Shown here: positions 47,201 through 58,432 of the stretch, one piece after another
Position numbering within the stretch: the stretch's first letter is position 1
How the letters are laid out: every line of letters begins with the position of its first letter
Source of the DNA: Cyprinodon diabolis
Taxonomy: Eukaryota > Chordata > Actinopteri > Cyprinodontiformes > Cyprinodontidae
Assembly (NCBI GenBank): GCA_030533445.1
Contig: CM060070.1
Location: forward strand, 47,204,385-47,268,384
Reading direction: 5' to 3'
DNA length: 64,000 nt
Translations under genes and position numbers: made by a program
The notes under the pieces: generated by a model
The model's database searches: none
Told to the model about the DNA's origin: nothing
Seen by the model: the letters and a program-made list of their open reading frames with translations, nothing else

Positions 47201-50200
47201 TGCAGCGAAGGGAAGCTTTATGTATTTTACTGTATCAACATTATTGATGCTTCGCCAGAAGCATCACTGTTTAGAAAGAGGTGGGGGCCGGGGGACTGAA
47301 TCTTTGGAAGAAAACTCAAATATAAAACCTTATTTCTGTGCAAACATTCTAAATAAGATGTTCTTGAACATAGATATTGTAAAAATAAACTAAAAGGAAA
47401 AGTCTGGTCAGCAAGGTATGATCAATGGATCATTATTTACGGTGATTTAAAGAAATGAGGGTTAATCAGTGGAGGAGTTTAAGTATCTTGGGGTCTTTTT
47501 CACGAATGAGGGGAAGATGGAGCGGGAGATCGATGGGCGGATTGGTGCGGCGTCTGCTGTGAAGCGGGCGCTGTACCGGTCTGATGTGGTGAAGAGAGAG
47601 CTGAGCCAAAAAGCAGAGCTCTGGATTTACCGGTGGATCTACGTTCCTACCGTCATCTATGCTCATGAACTATGGGTCATGACAGAAAGAACCAGATCCT
47701 GGATCCAAGAGGCTGAAATGAGTTTTCTCCGTAGTGTGTCTGGGCTCTCCCTTAGAGAGAGGGGGAGGAGCTCAGTCACCAGGAGGATGAGGAAAGGCAT
47801 TCGGATGATCACAGACTGCAACAGTTCGCCTACCGATGGAACCGCTCCACTGAGGACGCCATCTCTGCTGCTCTGCACCTGAGCCTGGCACACCTGGAGG
47901 AGAAGAACGCCCACGTCCGGATGCTGTTCCTGGACTTCAGCTCAGCTTTCAGCACCATCATCCCACAGCATCTGATGGGAAACTGGAACAGCTGGGCTTC
48001 AATACACCCCTCTGCTATTGGCTGCTAGACTTCCTCACCAACAGACCTCAGTCAGTCCGGGTCGGACAGAACGCCTCTGATGTCATCAGTCTAAGCCCCT
48101 CCCCTCAGGGCTGCGTCCTGAGCCCCCTGCCGTTCACCCTGATGACGCACGACTGCGTCCCCAGGTTCACCACCAATCACATGGTGACGTTTGCAGACGA
48201 CACCACGGTGGTGGGCCTCATCAGAGACGACAACGACCTGGACTACAGAGAGGAGGTGGAGCAGCTGGTGGAGCAGAGATAACAGCCTGATCCTGAAGGT
48301 GGAGAAGACCAAGGAGATCATGGTGGACTTCAGGAAGAACCGGCCTAACCACACTCCACTGCTCATCCACAGCTCAGCTGTAGAGGTGGTCAGCAGCTCC
48401 ACATCAGACTGATGAATGTTGTGTAAAATGGGTTATTTTATTTATATATATATATATTTAAAAAATAATAATGTTAGATCTGTAAATATACAGTCATATG
48501 TTTATATTACTATTTTTATATATGTATTACTGTTTTTTTAAGGCTTCACTTTAAAAAATGAAATGTTCTAGAGCTGTTTTAAATTAAATTAAATGAAATT
48601 TCTTGACATAATAAATAAGTCTAAGTCATCCAGGGAGGACTCGGAGTAGAGCCGCTGACCTCCACATGGAGGAGCCAGTTGAGGTGGCTCGGGCATCTGG
48701 TTAGGATGCCTCCCTGGTGAGGTGTTTCAGGCACGTCCCACCGGGAGGAGGCCCCGGGTGAGACTCAGGACACGCTGGAGGGACTATGTTTCTCTGCTGG
48801 CCTGGGAGCACCTTGGGATTCCCCCCGGAGGGGCTGGACCAAGAGGCTGGGAGAGGGACGTCTGGGCCTCCCAACTGAAGCTGCTACCCCCACGACTCGA
48901 CCCCAGATAAGAGGAAGAAGGTTGACGGTAAACCAGTAAAAAAATGAAAATTATTTTAGTTGCGATCACTGAGTCTGGGAGCGGCCATTTTTGCCCAAAT
49001 ATAGTAACCCCTCCCTCCTGCCATCTTCCAGCAGTGACGTCACGGTGCGGTAAGCCTAGCGCCATTCTCCCCGCTTTACAAGCTAAATCAATGGGAACTA
49101 CTAGACACATCTGCAATCAACAACAATTATTGAAGATTTCCAGAGGACTTCACCATTGAAATTCACCAGAGCTATAGTGAAACTGACAATGCCCACGTGC
49201 ATGGCAGCTGGATGCTGGAATACATCGGGAATCAGGATGGAATCATTTCAGATTTAAAGAACTTTCAGAAGTTTGAATCCTGAATCTGACCAGACTTTTC
49301 CTTTAAGTGACAGAAAACTGTTCAACACTGAGGAATTCCTGCTGGACGGAGATCTCTGTGAAAAGGAAAGCAGAATCTTGGCGTGGAACCTTCTGGACTG
49401 TATGACATCACTTACCTTGTAGAGGATCTCTGCTGCATAGCGTAGATTCTGAACAAACACCTCCTCCATTTCCCTGGAGACGGCTGACCTGGAAGCGCCG
49501 TGCGGGATCCTTCCTGCCATCAGGTGGATCCTGCCCCGCCCACAGAGAGACGCCTTTACGTCTACACTCATTAGGATGTTCCTTTGTTCAAATCAATCTT
49601 CCAATAAATGTTCGTTCCTGACAGACAGACTGTGACCTCACTTTGCTGTCATCAAAACACCACCAGCAGAACCTCACTAGCTCACCACTACAGGAACACA
49701 CCTGGTCTAGTTAAAGCCCGGCTCTATACCAAACCAGCAGGAAGGTTAGGATGTAGAAAAAGTGGAACCTTTAATGGTTCATCAGGCTCCTCTCCTGTGG
49801 AACCAACTACCAGTTTTAGTCCGTGAGGCAGACACCCTGTCTACTTTTAAGGCTATGCTTAAAACTTTCCTTTTTGATAAAGCTTCTAGTTAGAGTGGCT
49901 CAGGTTATCCTGATCTATCTCTATAGTTCTGCTGCTATAGGCTTAGACTGCTGGAGGACATAGGGACCCCTTTTTCTTCATTTTGCACTTTGCTTCATCA
50001 CCATCATCATCATCAGCTCCCTGACCTCTTGCAGTCCAGGGCTCTGGCATACTTCACAGACAGGTCCAGACCGTGTCTGAAGTCCTGCTCCCTCCCAGGA
50101 ACCGCCCCCAGTCCCAGATCTCCTGCCTGCAGGTCTCCTGTAACACAGCCAACTTTATGAGGATGAAGACCATGAGCAGGAGCGGAGAGGGGGATGGATC

Positions 50201-50421
50201 CATGAGCAGGCCGGAGCTCTACCTGCTGGGGTGTTGAGGAGGACCACCTCCACTCCTGCAGCCTCCTTGGCCTCCTGCAGCTCCGCCAGGTCGGAGTCGT
50301 AGAGCCAGGCCGCCTCCACAGCGTGAAAGCCCGCAGAAGCAGCCGCGGAGATCCGGCTGCTGAAGTCCGGAAGCTCCGTAAACAGCCAGGAAATGTTAGC
50401 GCAGAACTTCAGCGCAGCCAT
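44271..50421 (-). CDS. hyi: Putative hydroxypyruvate isomerase, complete, 8 exons
   Basis: HYI is the animal relative of bacterial Hyi, which interconverts hydroxypyruvate and tartronate semialdehyde. It is a single TIM-barrel domain of the AP-endonuclease-2 / xylose isomerase-like fold, with no signal peptide seen. Minus-strand exons are 50421-50223, 50137-50026, 49530-49416, 46847-46769, 46344-46295, 46224-46155, 44522-44388 and 44320-44271. They total 810 nt, 269 codons plus TAA; human HYI is about 277. The start gives [17 protein letters not shown], the usual family beginning. The expected metal-site residues are present: Glu in LIEPIN, Asp in [12 protein letters not shown], Gln in [10 protein letters not shown] and Glu in GCEY. 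All joins are in phase. Its third intron (46848-49415) holds a THAP-type transposon with nested LINEs. It converges on szt2, as in human. Confidence 0.93.
45340..45660 (+). mobile_element. Dispersed teleost retroelement tail ending in (GGAT)n
   Basis: It contains GGATGGACTGGAGACCTGTC, CCCGCCTCTCGCCCA and a GGATGGATAGATGGATGG tail, a phrase very common across fish genomes. A second fragment lies at 63039-63175. The family needs a repeat library. Confidence 0.6.
47392..49305 (+). mobile_element. THAP-type transposon copy 2 with nested LINE insertions
   Basis: The left terminus AAAAGGAAAAGTCTGGTCAG (47392-47411) is the inverse of the right terminus (49286-49305) at 19 of 20 positions. The left 70 bp and the part from about 48907 match copy 1. 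In between sit LINE sequences (47466-48906). The THAP coding part is deleted after the first Cys pair. It lies in hyi intron 3. Confidence 0.65.
47466..48906 (+). mobile_element. Two nested LINE ORF2 fragments
   Basis: The outer LINE gives [20 protein letters not shown] and [13 protein letters not shown] RT sequence at 47469-47770, and its C-terminal end [16 protein letters not shown] at 48722-48910. Between them a second, 5'-truncated LINE (about 47790-48420) carries [14 protein letters not shown], a FADDT box read through TTTGCAGACGACACC at 48189-48203, and [20 protein letters not shown]. Both are broken by stops and frameshifts. They resemble the L2/Rex1-type lineages of fish; the clade is uncertain. 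Confidence 0.72.
49770..49995 (+). mobile_element. LINE ORF2 end and tail fragment
   Basis: It matches 54755-54955: [19 protein letters not shown] codons, then the tail GGCTTAGACTGCTGGAGGAC. It sits in hyi intron 2, on the strand opposite to the gene, and ends about 30 bp from exon 2. Confidence 0.75.
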
Positions 50422-50500
50422 TTTTGTCAGGGCCAACGACCCAGCGGTCAGACTGCCGCTTAGTACGTCAACCACGCCGCCATATTGGGAGAGGCACGAA
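50422..50500 (-). promoter_or_regulatory. hyi: Likely hyi promoter region with YY1-like motif
   Basis: Just upstream of the hyi ATG lies a C+G-rich stretch. GCCGCCATATTG at 50476-50487 (plus strand) is close to the YY1 element found near the start site of many housekeeping genes, and TACGTCA at 50464-50470 is a CRE/ATF-like half site. No TATA box is seen. An out-of-frame ATG at 50483-50481 opens a 7-codon upstream reading frame that ends at a TAA before the main start. The transcription start itself cannot be seen. Confidence 0.4.
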
Positions 50501-50762
50501 GCTTCTCCTCTTCTCCTGTTCTCTAATGGGAGCTTTCAAACAGATCATAAATGTTTAGCGCCACCTACTGTACAACAGCGGGACTCTGTTCTGCAGCTGT
50601 TATATTTTCCAGATGATTCACGTTTAAAACAAAAAAACTAAAGAAAAAAGATCTGTTTGTTTTTTTTATTTTTTATGAATGAACAATAATATTCAGTTTC
50701 TGCCTGTTTTTCCTTTTTTTTTTAACCACGCAGTGTTTCCTCCCACTCACATACAACAGGTT

Positions 50763-51790
50763 CAGGGGCGGATTTAGGAAATTCGGGGCCCCTGGCAAAA
50801 ACACGCAAGGGGCCCTCTGAATGGAGAAGACAACACATCAACCAGTCCCATTCTGCAGATATAGAAATGTTAATAGAATAGACATCCATTATCTGTTCTA
50901 GGTTGTGTCCCTCTCTTCTTGTCCCTTTTCTTCTTGTTTTCCTCTCTATGTTTTGTCCTCAGCTGACTTTTCATGCTGTCTCTAAAGGAATGAAAGATTT
51001 TTTCCAAGCACTAAGCTCACTTAGCTGATTGCTCCTTCCTGTGTTTCCAAAAAGGCCAAAGTAAATAACCCAGTCCTTCTTTTCACTGTAGACAAGCCAT
51101 GATCTGCTTATCTGTTCTCCATTTTTCATTTGGATGAAATAATAGCTGCATGAATCATGACAGCAGACAAGATAGAGGAGAGCAGGAGGCGGGGTTACCA
51201 ATCTACTTGCTCTGGAGAGCAGAGTTCAGCAGCTTAGAAGCTGTTAATCATCTACCAGTGGAAACCTCTAAAGCCTGCAGGTCAGCAGCCGCCCAGGAGC
51301 GACTTTGGACCTTCTTCCTTCAGATGTTTTGCTCCTTCTGAAATGTTTGATCAAACGATGACGACTCCAGTCGTCATCGTTTGATGTCCTTCAACATTTC
51401 AGCTGCTTAGGGCCCCAAGTTCCTGGGGGCCCCATAAAACTCTGTTTCCATGTATGGTTAATACAACTATTCATTATTTCTGCACATTAATTATGTTTTT
51501 GATAAAAATCCTTTGACTAAAATGCCATCAGAACGCTGATAATATTAAGTGTGTCTCAGCCCCCCCCCCCCCCCCCCCTTCAGTGTCCACCATATTGGAT
51601 CAGTCCATTTGCTGCACATGTTCAGAAAGGTCCAAACAGACAGCAGCAAACCATTTGAAAACAAACCATGCAAAGAGCAGTGTTGCCAACTTAGCGCTTT
51701 AGTCGCTATATTTAGCCACTTTTCAGACCCCTCTAGCACTTTGATTTCTAAAAAGCTCCTAGCGCCAAATCTAGAGACTTTTTTCTGCTG
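50763..51790. mobile_element. hAT-like element, rearranged copy 2
   Basis: It starts CAGGGGCGGATTTAGG, a hAT-style terminus. Bases 50783-51235 match the left half of the element at 24046 in direct orientation; 51430-51790 match its right half in inverted orientation. A near-perfect hairpin (51339-51401) stands between them. A C run lies at 51561-51579. Confidence 0.6.
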
Positions 51791-54429
51791 CCGGTGACTA
51801 GAGAACGGGTCAACCCATTCCAAAGGGGCGGACCCGTTTGTCCGTTTCAATTTACATGTTTTCGAAACAAAAACAAGGATTTGTTTGGGCTACAGTATAA
51901 AGCCTGGAACTCAGCACTATTTCTGACTTCCTGATTTCTGTCACACTGCTGACATCATCAACGCTAAATCAGACTGATGATGTCACCAGACACGGAGCTG
52001 GACAGAGGCCACGCAGCTGCCAGCGGGGGGTTAGACCAGCTTATTTAAGACAATGGGAAGGGAGCCAGATGCCGACTGTTTAGGCTGACCAGGTTTGGGT
52101 TTCCGTTGTGTCTCGTTACTCACCTGCCTTACCTGTCAAACATTCTGCCTCATACGGATCATAACCCTGGCAAAAGCAAAGGAATTTTTCTTTAAATCCT
52201 GCGTAAACGTACACTTTCGTTTAGGGATCACCGTAAAACCAGTGGACACACATGTGCCATTGCCGGTCACACTCAGGGCTAGACTAGCAGCAAGCAAACT
52301 CTCTTTATTTTTCCCACACACACTCACAGACACAAACACCTTCTCCCCACATCCAATCACTTTGCATTCAAACTGATTGGATGTGGGGAGAGGGGCGTGA
52401 CTAATCTGCCACACAGAGAAACCTGGAATGGAGTAGTGGAACGGAGTGGCAATCTAATCACGATGCACTGTAGGCTATGTAATGTGTTTGAGAGAGCCGA
52501 CTAAAATCGTGCACGACTTTGAAATCCCCCCCAGACATTTTATGAGGTCTGAAAAGTAGGACACGTCCGAGAAAAAGATGGCGTCTGGTCAGCCTGGTCG
52601 TTAGCGGGTCGATCCATGTTTGAAAAACCCGCGTTAACCCGCTATTTTCAGCTGGCAAGAGAGTTTAGTCTGCTGAACCCTCATCGATATCTTCCTCTTT
52701 ATAAGGAGTTTGATCTGCTTTTGGCTTAAATGTTCTGTTTGAATAAATTCCTCTTTATTCTGTTATTCATCATTTATTTATCCAGGCTGATCATTCTAGG
52801 TCTGTTTTAATTTACTTTTAGTATTTGTTATCTAGTTTAGTTACACTTTTATGTTTTTGGATTCAGTTTAGTTTGTAAAGTAGTTTCATTTATAGTTTTA
52901 ATGGTTTGATGTAAAATGTCTTATTTACCAGGGGTAAAAAGGACAGGGTGCTGCCATCTGCTGGTCTATTGTGGTACAGTGGAGGAAAAAAAAGCTCAAA
53001 CAGCAACTGGGGAGTTTTCATTATTCCTTTTGTTTTAATTAACAATCCTATTTGTTGGATTTCTCTGTATTTTTCAGTGGACCTGTACCCCTGAAAATTT
53101 AATTCAGGTCAAATAATGAACCATCAAATGAATAAATGATTATGAGTCCAAATGAATGTGATCCTGCTGCTGATGATGGCTGCAGCTGGAACCAATCAGA
53201 GGTTTTCTGCATTTAACCATCAGCTACAGGAAGGAGGCTTTATAACACAACTGTTCTCGTTTTTTATTGATTTTGATCTAAATTAGATCTCAGTAAGTGT
53301 AGAACTATTCATGATAGACTCTAGATCTGTTTTTCGAAGTGAAGGAATATCCATGTTTGATCTAAATCCCAAAAGTTTGATGCTGTTTAGAGTTAGATTT
53401 ATTTTGCATTGTGCTTTGAGTCAAAGCGTGTTTCTTGTCATTGGTCTGCTGAAGCACCTTGAAATGCTCTGAAATGACGTTGGCTGCTCTTCCTCAGCAT
53501 ACATCCCCTCAGGAGCCGAGTCCTGCTGGGCCAGACCATCTGCTTGGTTTTAAGAGCAGTTTTAGGACAGGAAAAGCCGCTTCCAGGCTCCATGTTGCAC
53601 TCAGACGAATGGCTGCTCCCCTTCAGCTTAGAAACAAACCACAGTTGTTCTATAAAAAAGCCAATACACACCACATTACAGAGAAATGGTTCAAATATTC
53701 CAGATTAGCTTTTAGTCCGGATTATGATCTTAAATTATTTTATAAATTAACTCATATATGAAAGAATTTTCTTCCTCAGCTATCAGAGAACAACATTTGA
53801 CCCAACCGACTTCCATAACATTTAAAAATGAAACCATCTGAGTTCCTTCAGACACAAGAAGTTCAGCATCCTAAATCCAAAATGGAGTTTAGACACTTGA
53901 TCAAATAAAGCTTTTAACGTAGAATAAAATAAACAAAATAGAAATGTAATGATGGTTATAATATGGCCCTATCTAAGGAGGAGATGGTTAGCCAGTTCTC
54001 TTCATGATCTATTGAATGTCTTAAGCTATTTCTCTCCGTTTGGGCACAGCTACGATCTATTACCTTTTCAGGAACAGATCTAGAATTGTTTATCTCAGAA
54101 ACAGCCTTTTCTGGCCTTTCTATCTATGCTATGATGCTCCTCCTCTACCCCCTGTTCAAAATGGATTTCTCTTGATTCCTGTATGTCTGAGTGATCCCCA
54201 TGACTCCTGCAGCGCTCCCACTCCTTAAAACAGGCGTCCATCATGGCCGATGTCACGATTGTCAGAGGATAGAGATCCTCCCTCAACTTTTATCCAGCCC
54301 AGATAAACAGCTCAGGTCCTAATCCCCCCCCCACACACACACAAAAAGAATATATATTATATATTCAAGCCTCTATGAGGTGACAATGTTTGTAGTCATT
54401 CAGCATACCTGCAGTAATTGGTTCCAGGA
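51791..54429. other. Intergenic region, no gene seen
   Basis: It starts with a Penelope-type terminal fragment (about 51790-51925). A 17-bp perfect hairpin lies at 52343-52390. The rest is A+T-rich with short frames that have no recognisable product. Confidence 0.45.
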
Positions 54430-55607
54430 TTATTTTGATGTTTAATTGATGTAACACTATATGTATGAACAGTTTATGCATCCAAAATGCTGCAGCCAGA
54501 GTTCTGATGAAAATGAAAAAGAGAGATCATATCTCTCCTATCCTGGCTTCTCTTCATTGGCTTCCTGTTAAATCCAGGATAGAATTTAAAATCCTCCTTC
54601 TCACATATAAAGCCTTAAATGGCCAAGCTCCATCTGATATCAGAGATCTGATTGTTCCTTATGTTCCTAACAGAGCACTTCGCTCTCAATCTGCAGGTTT
54701 ACTAGTGGTTCCTAGAACTTCTAAAAGTAGAATGGGAGGCAGATCTTTTAGTTATCAGGCTCCTCTCCTGTGGAACCAACTACCAGTTTTAGTCCGTGAG
54801 GCAGACACCCTGTCTACTTTTAAGGCTAGGCTTAAAACTTTCCTTTTGGATAAAGCTTCTAGTTAGAGTGGCTCAGGTTATCCTGAGCTATCTCTATAGT
54901 TATGCTGCTATAGGCTTAGACTGCTGGAGGACATAGGGACCCCTTTTTCATCATTCTGCTTCATTCTATCTCTATTCTCCCACTCTGCAGAATCTGTTAG
55001 TTCAATCTCTACGTTCTGCTCTCTCTGCTTTTTCTCATAGTAGCTTCATCTGGTCTGTTCCTGTTTGGCTGTGACTCCATCCTGGAGAGAAATATCAGCT
55101 GTGCTGCTGCCATCAACACCTTTTTTTCTAGATGTTGGAGCTTGGCCTGTTTTCCAGTGTAGTCCTGTTTCTCTGACTGTGACTAACTGGATGTGCTCTC
55201 TTCATCCTCTGACATGGGAGCTGGCTCGGAGCTCGTCTGCCTGGCTGTGTGTTTCCTGGACGGGGCCGCCTGTGGAGCTGGTTGACAGTTGCCTTTTGTA
55301 TCTATGCTTCTTTTTCTATGTCTGCTTCTGTCTCCTTGAACCCCAGTGGGCCTCAGCAGATGGCCGCTCACACTGAGCCTGGTTCTGCTGGAAGTTTCTT
55401 CCTGTTCAAAGGGAGTTTTTCCTCTCCACTGTCGCTACAAGCATGCTTAGTGTGAGGGATTGCTGAAGAGTCAATGAGTCGATGCAATCAGCTGGTTTTC
55501 CTTAGATAGAAAACTTTGAATCAATCTGACTGGATGATCTGGTGAACTGAAAGTGACCTGAGATGACATGATGTGAATTGGAGCTATAGAAATAAACTGA
55601 ATAGAAT
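54430..55607 (+). mobile_element. LINE ORF2 C-terminus and 3' tail
   Basis: An open frame (54465-54866) encodes [20 protein letters not shown], then [20 protein letters not shown] and [20 protein letters not shown], the typical C-terminal end of ORF2 in L2/Rex1-type LINEs, ending in TAG. A long untranslated tail runs to AAATAAACTGAATAGAATTT. It is 5'-truncated, so the RT core is absent. Fragments of the same family occur at 23330, 26600, 28310 and 49770. Confidence 0.8.
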
Positions 55608-55613
55608 TTAAAT

Positions 55614-55735
55614 GTAGCCAACATTTGGAAGAAGAATGTTTTCAAGATGACTTGGATAATAGCGTGTTGTGACAAACACCAGATACAGCACTGGGACTTG
55701 ATCAACAGCCGATGCCGCACCGTGACGTCACAAAG
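55614..55735 (+). mobile_element. THAP-type transposon fragment, copy 3
   Basis: It matches copy 1 from 36688 to 36806 (AGCCAACATTTGGAAGAAGA and on), including the Cys-X2-His end of the THAP motif. It begins within ten bases of the end of the LINE at 55607. Confidence 0.6.
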
Positions 55736-55845
55736 GTAAAAGTCCCATATCTTCAAAATTCTCTGCAGTTGTTGTTGACATGATGCAGAATAAAAATCAA
55801 GTAATGACACATGTCTATTTTCAAACATGTCTTTGGAGTAAATCT

Positions 55846-55878
55846 CTACACTGTGAGATCAATAAAGTCAATCAATCA
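55846..55878 (+). repeat. LINE-type tail with (TCAA)n
   Basis: TGAGATCAATAAAGTCAATC recurs, reversed, at about 63824-63853. Confidence 0.45.
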
Positions 55879-56297
55879 GTACTGCTATTCAAAAACAAAC
55901 TTTATTTTTGAGAAGAAAAAAATAACTGATTCATGTTTGAACTGATGTAGTTTAGGCTGTTTTACTCACTATTTTCATGTATACATTCAAACTAGAAGGT
56001 TTTAGCTTTCAAATAATGTATCCAACATGTCATTTGGGCTTAAAGTTCCTCCGTTATTTGCTCTTATTTGGGTATGAAATAATTCCTTGCATTTAGGTGG
56101 GTGTGAAGAGATTACGATAGGTTTGAGCCAGGGAACTAATTAGTATTTTATGGGAACAAATGAATGTGTATTTCACATATGAAGTGAAGAATAAAATAAT
56201 AAAGCTCATCTTTCATAAACATGTGAAGTTTGATGTTTAGAAGGTTGGAATTGAGGCGGAGAAACTCCTTCCAGTCCGTGCGCGCTCCCGCTGAGGG

Positions 56298-56438
56298 ATG
56301 GACGCGCATGAGCGGCTGGAGCAGGACGCTTCATTTCCAGTCCTCCCAGTTCAGGAGGGATCAGCTGCAGGATTACTGCTCTGGAAATCTCAGCTCTACT
56401 TTGATGGTTCGGATGGGAGCGCAGAGCTGCAGAGCATG
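56298..56438 (+). CDS. Candidate first coding exon of an unidentified gene (speculative)
   Basis: An ATG with a favourable context (GAGGGATGG) opens 47 codons (MDAHERLEQDASFPVLPVQE and on, ending ELQSM) up to a good donor, ATG then gtgagt. The surrounding 200 bp is richer in CpG than its neighbourhood. I do not recognise the protein, and no second exon was found in the remaining 7.5 kb. It may be chance. Confidence 0.2.
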
Positions 56439-56439
56439 G

Positions 56440-57783
56440 TGAGTCTGACGTCCTGTAGATCCACAGATGGAGACTTTTCACGCTGCGTGGAGAGAAACCA
56501 CTGGAAGCCTGTTTAAATGCGTGGATTGGAACTGTCACTTTTACCAAGAAAACTTCAGAGCATTTTCTACTTGGAATGGGTTTTATGAAGCTAAAATAAA
56601 ACTAACATTTTCTCAACTTTTATTATGTTTTATCTTTTTATATTTTAAATATCTGAATAGATATTTTTAAGGATCCAGTTTTAATTTTAATTTAAATTTT
56701 CTCAGCGACATTAAAGAAACAAAGCCAGCAGATGATCCAGTCTATTCTGGGTTTGATTTGTTTTTTACTGTTTTTAAAATGCATGATTAAATAACAGCAA
56801 AGAAATAACTTAAAAATTCTTCATGTTTTCAGGAATTCAGGTTTAGAAAGACATGAATAGATGTTGTTTCTTTTTTCAATTTAGTGTGTATTGAATTAAT
56901 TAAATGGCAAATATTTGATGCAATAAATGAAAAAGACAAAACAAAAAACAAACTGTAAATTTGAATGCTTAAAATATTAATTTGGAGGCTGATGACCTAA
57001 TTAATCAGCTAATTTAGAGACACAGTGGTTTGGATTCATCAGAAGAATGTTTTAGAAATATAGTTCTAGATGTGCCTTTTTTTCTCAGATCATGGCAGAA
57101 TTGTGATCAGCTGTAGAGGCTGCTTCTCTGTTTGTATCCTTTAATTTCCCACTAAGGTCAAAGTTCAGTCCCGCTGGTTGCTGCATTGCTGCTATCAGAC
57201 TCCATAGATTGATGGTTTTCAGAAGCTGTCATCCACCAGAGTCTGACAGCCTGCAAAGCCAGAAGGGACTTTATGTCTTTCTCCATCCTGCAGGTCAAAT
57301 CATACAAAATGTCAAATAAAATCACATCGTTATCTTCCTTGGATGGACTGATTGTATCATCTGAGTTTATTCTACACTTCATCGCCTCTTGGGGCCCCAA
57401 CAATTCAAAGGTTTTTTTTTTTGTTAGCAGTGATACAGAAAGAGAATGATATCAAAATGAGGAAATTCTGCAACAGGTTGAGATAGAGAATGAATTAATG
57501 GTTCTTTATGGATTAGGACACACTGAATGCAGCCCGTCAGGTTCTGGGTATTATGTACATTCTGATCTAAGGATAAATTAGAAGTGCTGCGGAGGCAGGA
57601 CTTAGTAGTGCTGAATGATTTTGCCAAAAATCTAAATTGCTATTTAAATTTTATTCAGATTTTTCTTTGCACAAAGCCCAAGCTTATGGATGTTTCCCCC
57701 ACGGCCTTTCAGTTTTTGAAGGCTTGCTTACCCAGAATCCATTGTTGCAGGATTTTCTGTGAAAAATTCTTTACTTTTTCTTT
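56440..57783. other. Intergenic region, no gene seen
   Basis: A+T-rich sequence without a recognisable gene or repeat. Confidence 0.4.
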
Positions 57784-58385
57784 TAGGGATGCACGATATT
57801 GGGATTTTGGCCGATATGCCGATATTTTAAAGCTCATGTAGCCGATAACCGATATCGATACCGATGTTAAAGCTGGACAAAAATAAGTAGTCATTGAAAA
57901 TAGCAGTTTTGTTATCCATTTCTGATATTTCATCGTTCTGTTACCAACTCTCGTGATATTTTGCAAATTCTTGTGAGATTTTGTTAGTAAAATAGATCGA
58001 TACCGCGTCAATATATCAACATATAAAAATATGGCAACATTTGGTGAATTTTCGGGGGATTTCGTAGCATAACGATGACATATAGCAATATTTCATTAGT
58101 GAAAGAGATTGATATGGTGTTTTTAAATGGCAATATATCAGCATATGAAGATATTGGGATATTTTAATGTATCAATATTTTTTCCCTCGTCTTTAGAAGT
58201 TTTTAAGTCTGTAAAAAAGACGTTTTTGAGGAAGAAGAAGAAGTAGTATTTTTTTATTTTTTTTTAGACTTTAGAAACTCAGAAGCTGATCAAATATCGG
58301 GTTAAATATCGGTGGGGTGGCCGATGTCCGATATTCAGTTTTAAGGCCGATACCGATAGGGGGCCGATTATATCGTGCATCCCTA
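57784..58385. mobile_element. Small TIR element with TAGGGATGCACGATA ends
   Basis: The 15-bp end TAGGGATGCACGATA (57784-57798) is the exact inverse of 58371-58385. Inner sequence is rich in CCGATAT phrases that extend the pairing. It resembles hAT-derived MITEs of fish. No coding sequence. Confidence 0.75.
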
Positions 58386-58432
58386 TTTTCTTTCCATGCA
58401 CGGATCTGTGTATTAGCTGCAACTAACCCATG

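Noticed and set aside
47469..47882. Coding gene of 137 codons in hyi intron 3
   Set aside because: It is a fusion of two LINE fragments on the strand opposite to hyi, with stops beyond.
50422..50475. Longer hyi N-terminus starting upstream of the chosen ATG
   Set aside because: The upstream frame begins at GTG, not ATG, and the family normally starts directly before the [14 protein letters not shown] segment.
54465..54866. Single-exon gene of 133 codons
   Set aside because: The protein is the C-terminal end of a LINE ORF2, and related fragments occur four more times in the window.
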